The notes under the pieces: generated by a model
Database searches by the model: none
Seen by the model: only the letters and a program-made list of their open reading frames with translations
Told to the model about the DNA's origin: nothing
Source: Oenanthe sinensis
Taxonomy: Eukaryota; Streptophyta; Magnoliopsida; Apiales; Apiaceae
DNA: 64,000 bases
Assembly (NCBI GenBank): GCA_028671895.1
Contig: CM053801.1
Coordinates: forward strand, 13,181,375 to 13,245,374
Direction of reading: 5' to 3'
In this document: positions 60,770-64,000 of the stretch, piece by piece
Numbering within the stretch: position 1 is the first letter of the stretch
Layout: every line of letters starts with the position of its first letter
Program-made: the position numbers and the translations under genes

Positions 60770-61941
60770 TTAAAGAACAATCGGAGTTGGTACAGCACAG
60801 AGAGGATGAAGCTTTGCTAGTGTGATCCCAAACTTTTCCTCCATATCCAACTTCTCTGGTACAATCCCACCTTCAAGTTTCCAGTCAAAACAATTTATAA
60901 GTGATCCCAACATAACTGGCACCATCCTCATTGCCAATGGAAATCCAGGACATATTCTTCGACCCGCGCCAAATGGAATCAGCCCAAAATCATGGCCGCT
61001 GAAGTCAACTTCAGATTCCATGAACCTCTCTGGTTGAAAATACAGGGGATTTTTCCATAGCATAGGATCACGTCCAATAGCCCATGCATTGACTATCACT
61101 TGTGAATTCTTTGGAATAGTGTAGCCACAGAGTTGAACCTCGTCTTCTACTTGGCGTGGTATTAAGAAAGGAACCGGTGGGTGTAACCTCATAGTTTCTT
61201 TCACAATACATTGCAAATAAACCAACTTAGAAATGTCTGCTTCTTGTATAATTTTGCCTTTTCCAGTCACTTGGTTCAGCTCAGCTTTCGCCTTTACCAA
61301 TATTGTTTCCGGATTTCTTAATATCTCAGACATTGCCCATTCCACTGTACCTGAAGTTGTATCTGTTCCTGCAACAAATAAGTCCTGCCTGTTTGTTTTA
61401 ATGACTGGATTATATGCAATTCTAAAATATTTATGTACAAGTATACATGCAGGGGCTTCCGCAGAGGTACACATCCTTGGTTATTAAGGAACCTAAGGAA
61501 GACAACTAATTATTAACTTAATTACTTGATCCATGTTAATAAATAAAAGTGATCATTGTATATTTGTGAAGCTAGGTACTCATCCTTCACACACACACAC
61601 ACACACCAAGGATGAAAAGAATAACTCACAAGAAAAAGGTGTGGGATGTGAGTTTTATCAATCTCATTTGTTTTTAGCAGTTCCTCAAGCACATCTGTTG
61701 TATTAGTATTCTCGCCGGCATCTCCAAATCTCTCAAGTTCCAAACGCTCATTAATCAGACCATCAAATAAGTTGATTAGCTTGTCAAAATGACCAGTCAT
61801 TCGCCGCTTTATACCTTGTGGATCGATCCTATGAAGAATAGGAAAGTAATCCACCAAATTAGGCTTACCGGCCTCAAATAAAATATTCCATACTAAGTCC
61901 CTAAACTCCTTAGCCTCCGAATCCTGGTATGAATCTGTCAT
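60770..61941 (-). pseudogene. CYP76-like cytochrome P450, 5'-truncated
   Basis: Two coding blocks remain: 61941-61630 (104 codons) and 61384-60770 (204 codons plus stop), joined by a 245-bp GT-AG intron at the position usual for CYP76 genes (just before the I-helix). Block 2 has the oxygen-binding I-helix (AGTDTTSGTVEW), the K-helix ExxR (KETMRLHPPVPFL), the PERF region (YFQPERF) and the haem-binding FGAGRRICPGFPLA with its Cys. Block 1 begins TDSYQDSEAKEFRDLVWNIL; upstream the similarity fades, a stop appears near 61966, and ~190 N-terminal residues including the membrane anchor are absent. What remains is intact in frame. CYP76 enzymes oxidise terpenoids and related compounds; this remnant is probably non-functional. 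A (CA)n run lies in the intron (61588-61607). Confidence 0.82.
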
Positions 61942-62329
61942 ATTCTTGGAAAATATGATGAGATTAATAATTTAGAAGAATGCAAAGAAGGCTCGAGTGC
62001 ACAACAAGATAATGGTGAAGGTTCATGTACTGGATACATTCTCTGAGTCAGTTACAAATAACATATGACAGTTTCTTGTGACAACTCAGCAAAGGGTGTG
62101 CACTCCTATATATATATATTAGTTATTTTACAAATAGTGGGTTAATAATAAAATCTTTGTATCTACAACAAAGAATGCAAAATAGATATAGGATGTGTGT
62201 TTAGGAGACGATGGTAACTGCTACTTATAAAGTTTACTATGTTATAATGGTATAAAGTTTATTCATCTAATCAGTACAAGTTTGTTTTTATTTCTTTGAT
62301 CGTTTCTTCAAGGTTTGATATTTGTAATA

Positions 62330-62341
62330 TGGTATCAGAGC
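62330..62341 (+). other. Primer-binding site of the Ty1/copia element
   Basis: TGGTATCAGAGC is the standard plant copia PBS, complementary to the initiator tRNA-Met 3' end. The 5' LTR must end just before it; its start could not be fixed because the partner LTR is outside the window. A (TA)n TATA-like run at 62106-62120 probably belongs to that LTR. Confidence 0.9.
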
Positions 62342-62559
62342 ATCCGAGTTACGATCTTGCATACTAACGATTGTTTTCTTAGTTTCCGCCATTGAAATTT
62401 GATATCTGTGACAGATTCTTGGTCATCATTTTCGCTTAGATTTTATATTAATTTCTTTCTCAAATCTTGTTTTTCTCAAATTTCTCTTCGAATCTTGTGG
62501 AGTTTTCTTGTCCAGGTTTAGATTTGTTGTGAATCGTTCAGTTCTATTCTCATAAAGAA

Positions 62560-64000
62560 ATGAATAATACGCAAATAGTAGATCCTTCTCAGGATCCTAC
62601 TTCTCCTTATTTCATCCATCCTTCAGATAATCCTGGAATGAAACTTGTAAACTTGAAGTTTGATGGTAATAGTTACTCAGATTGGAAAAGGTCAATGTTG
62701 ATTAGTCTCTCTGCTAAGAACAAGAAAGGCTTCATAGATGGAACTATAATCAAACCTGCTATTGCAGATAATACATACAAAGCCTGGGAAAGGTGTAATT
62801 CTATGTTGATTTCTTGGTTATTGGGAGTGCTTGATCCAAATATAGCTAGAAGTGTTTTGTATTTTACAACTGCTCGAGAGATTTGGTTGAATCTTGAAGA
62901 GAGATATGGTCAAGCATCTGGAACTATGATGTTTGCTTTGCAACAATCTCTACATGAAATGAGACAGGGCCTAGACAATATTTCTAGCTATTTTACAAAA
63001 ATCAAGATGCTCTGGGATCAAATAGATTCTATTGATCCAATTCCCGCATGTGATTGCACAAATTGTACTTGTGAGATTACTCGGAAACTTTTGAAGTCAC
63101 AAGAGGATAGAAGATTGGTTGAATTTTTAATGAAGTTGAATGAAGGATATGAGGTGATAAGAGGAAGCATTTTGGTCATGAACCCACTTCCCAGTATTTC
63201 TCAAGCTTATAGGTTATTGATACAAGAAGAAAATCATAAAAGGCTGTATCAAGGACCTACTTCTGTTAATAGTGATGAAACTCTAGCATTTGTTGCAAAT
63301 AGGAGAAATTATCAAGACAAATCTAGAGCACAGTATATACCACCTCAGTTCAGAAACAATTCTGGAGCAAATGACACAAGGAACAGAGCCAATACTTTCT
63401 ATTGCGATCATTGTAAAATGACAGGTCATACTATCCAAAGGTGTTATAAAATTCATGGTTATCCTCAAAGCTACAGAAATGATAAAAGGCAGGCTGCAGC
63501 TGTGCAATTTGAAGATGAAGGAAATACAACTAATGTAAGTAATGAGACTATGTCATTTACTCCTTCTCAGTATCATCAGCTTTTGCAGTTACTTGGAAAA
63601 GAAAATAAGGATGAGCAACATTCAAATTCTCAGAATGACAACAGTGGGACAGGTACAAGCAAATCAGCACATGTAGCAGGTAAATTCTGTTTTATATCCT
63701 CTTCAGGATCTAATTGGATTGTTGACAGTGGTGCGACTGACCACATATGTCATGATTTATCGCTATTCGCTTGTCATGCTGCTGTTTCTGGTAACAATAA
63801 TTTCATTACCATACCAAATGGAAGTCAGGTAAAAATATCACACATGGGGACAATTAGACTCAGTCCAGAAATTATTTTGAAAGATGTACTTTATGTGCCA
63901 GATTTCAAGTTTAACTTGATTTCCATTCCTAAAGTTTGTAAGGATATGCAGTGTAATGTGGTCTTTACTAATAATGAATGTTACATTCAGAATTCTTCAA
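62560..64000 (+). CDS. Ty1/copia gag-pol, N-terminal part, cut by window end
   Basis: The frame is open from the ATG at 62560 to the window edge (480 codons). Residues ~25-65 carry the copia gag signature (KLVNLKFDGNSYSDWKRSML); a Cys cluster ACDCTNCTC sits near 165-173; a zinc knuckle CDHCKMTGHTIQRC (C-x2-C-x4-H-x4-C) near 285-298; and the aspartic protease active site NWIVDSGATDHIC near 386-398. Integrase, reverse transcriptase and RNase H would follow beyond 64000. No stop or frameshift is present in the visible part, so the element may be complete. Confidence 0.92.
   Translation, partial: MNNTQIVDPSQDPTSPYFIHPSDNPGMKLVNLKFDGNSYSDWKRSMLISLSAKNKKGFIDGTIIKPAIADNTYKAWERCNSMLISWLLGVLDPNIARSVLYFTTAREIWLNLEERYGQASGTMMFALQQSLHEMRQGLDNISSYFTKIKMLWDQIDSIDPIPACDCTNCTCEITRKLLKSQEDRRLVEFLMKLNEGYEVIRGSILVMNPLPSISQAYRLLIQEENHKRLYQGPTSVNSDETLAFVANRRNYQDKSRAQYIPPQFRNNSGANDTRNRANTFYCDHCKMTGHTIQRCYKIHGYPQSYRNDKRQAAAVQFEDEGNTTNVSNETMSFTPSQYHQLLQLLGKENKDEQHSNSQNDNSGTGTSKSAHVAGKFCFISSSGSNWIVDSGATDHICHDLSLFACHAAVSGNNNFITIPNGSQVKISHMGTIRLSPEIILKDVLYVPDFKFNLISIPKVCKDMQCNVVFTNNECYIQNSS

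Noticed and set aside
1..64000. CRISPR arrays, rRNA or tRNA genes
   Set aside because: No regularly spaced short repeats with unique spacers exist apart from direct tandem arrays, and no cloverleaf with A and B boxes was recognised; the DNA is plant nuclear.

Overview
The window is nuclear DNA of a flowering plant. It is AT-rich and gene-sparse, with GT-AG introns in most genes, plant-only families (DUF599, DUF789, type I MADS-box, a GNA-type lectin, CYP76-like P450), plant ribosomal-protein promoter motifs, and a dense mix of plant transposons (Tat-type Ty3/gypsy, Ty1/copia, hAT, Stowaway and other MITEs). A eudicot seems most likely, but nothing here fixes the species. All exon models below come from reading homology and splice sites by eye.

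Left arm (1-28.2 kb) is the gene-rich part. In order: a DUF599 membrane protein (minus) with a decayed duplicate of its first exon just upstream; the 40S ribosomal protein S28 gene (minus) with a 5'UTR intron and a textbook site II promoter; a four-exon plastid-targeted protein (minus); a single-exon secreted mannose-binding lectin (plus); a twelve-exon EXO1-type nuclease (plus) with an E2F site in its leader and one GC-AG intron; and a six-exon actin-interacting protein 1 gene (minus), convergent with EXO1. MITEs and a captured gene fragment sit inside introns.

Middle (28.2-35.8 kb) is transposon debris: a decayed hAT-type transposase, two Stowaway elements and a 1.5-kb solo LTR with a 5-bp target duplication.

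The 35.9-53.2 kb stretch holds two DUF789 paralogues in tandem, same orientation and same intron phases, pushed apart by a 10.24-kb Tat-type Ty3/gypsy element. The element has 468-bp LTRs that differ at two positions, a perfect CAAGT target duplication, a PBS, an uninterrupted gag-pol reading frame (minus), a separate spliced antisense gene with its own TATA box (plus), and an eleven-unit 45-bp tandem array. It looks young, but its pol appears to lack two short conserved stretches.

Right arm (53.7-64 kb): an AGL62-like type I MADS gene (minus), a long-inverted-repeat element, a 1.6-kb non-autonomous hAT element that carries a five-copy 175-bp tandem array, a P450 fragment lacking its N-terminal ~190 residues, and the start of a Ty1/copia element that runs off the window.

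The genes do not form a pathway; they are independent loci. The main story is how transposons reshape the neighbourhood: splitting a tandem gene pair, filling introns, and growing new tandem repeats inside elements.
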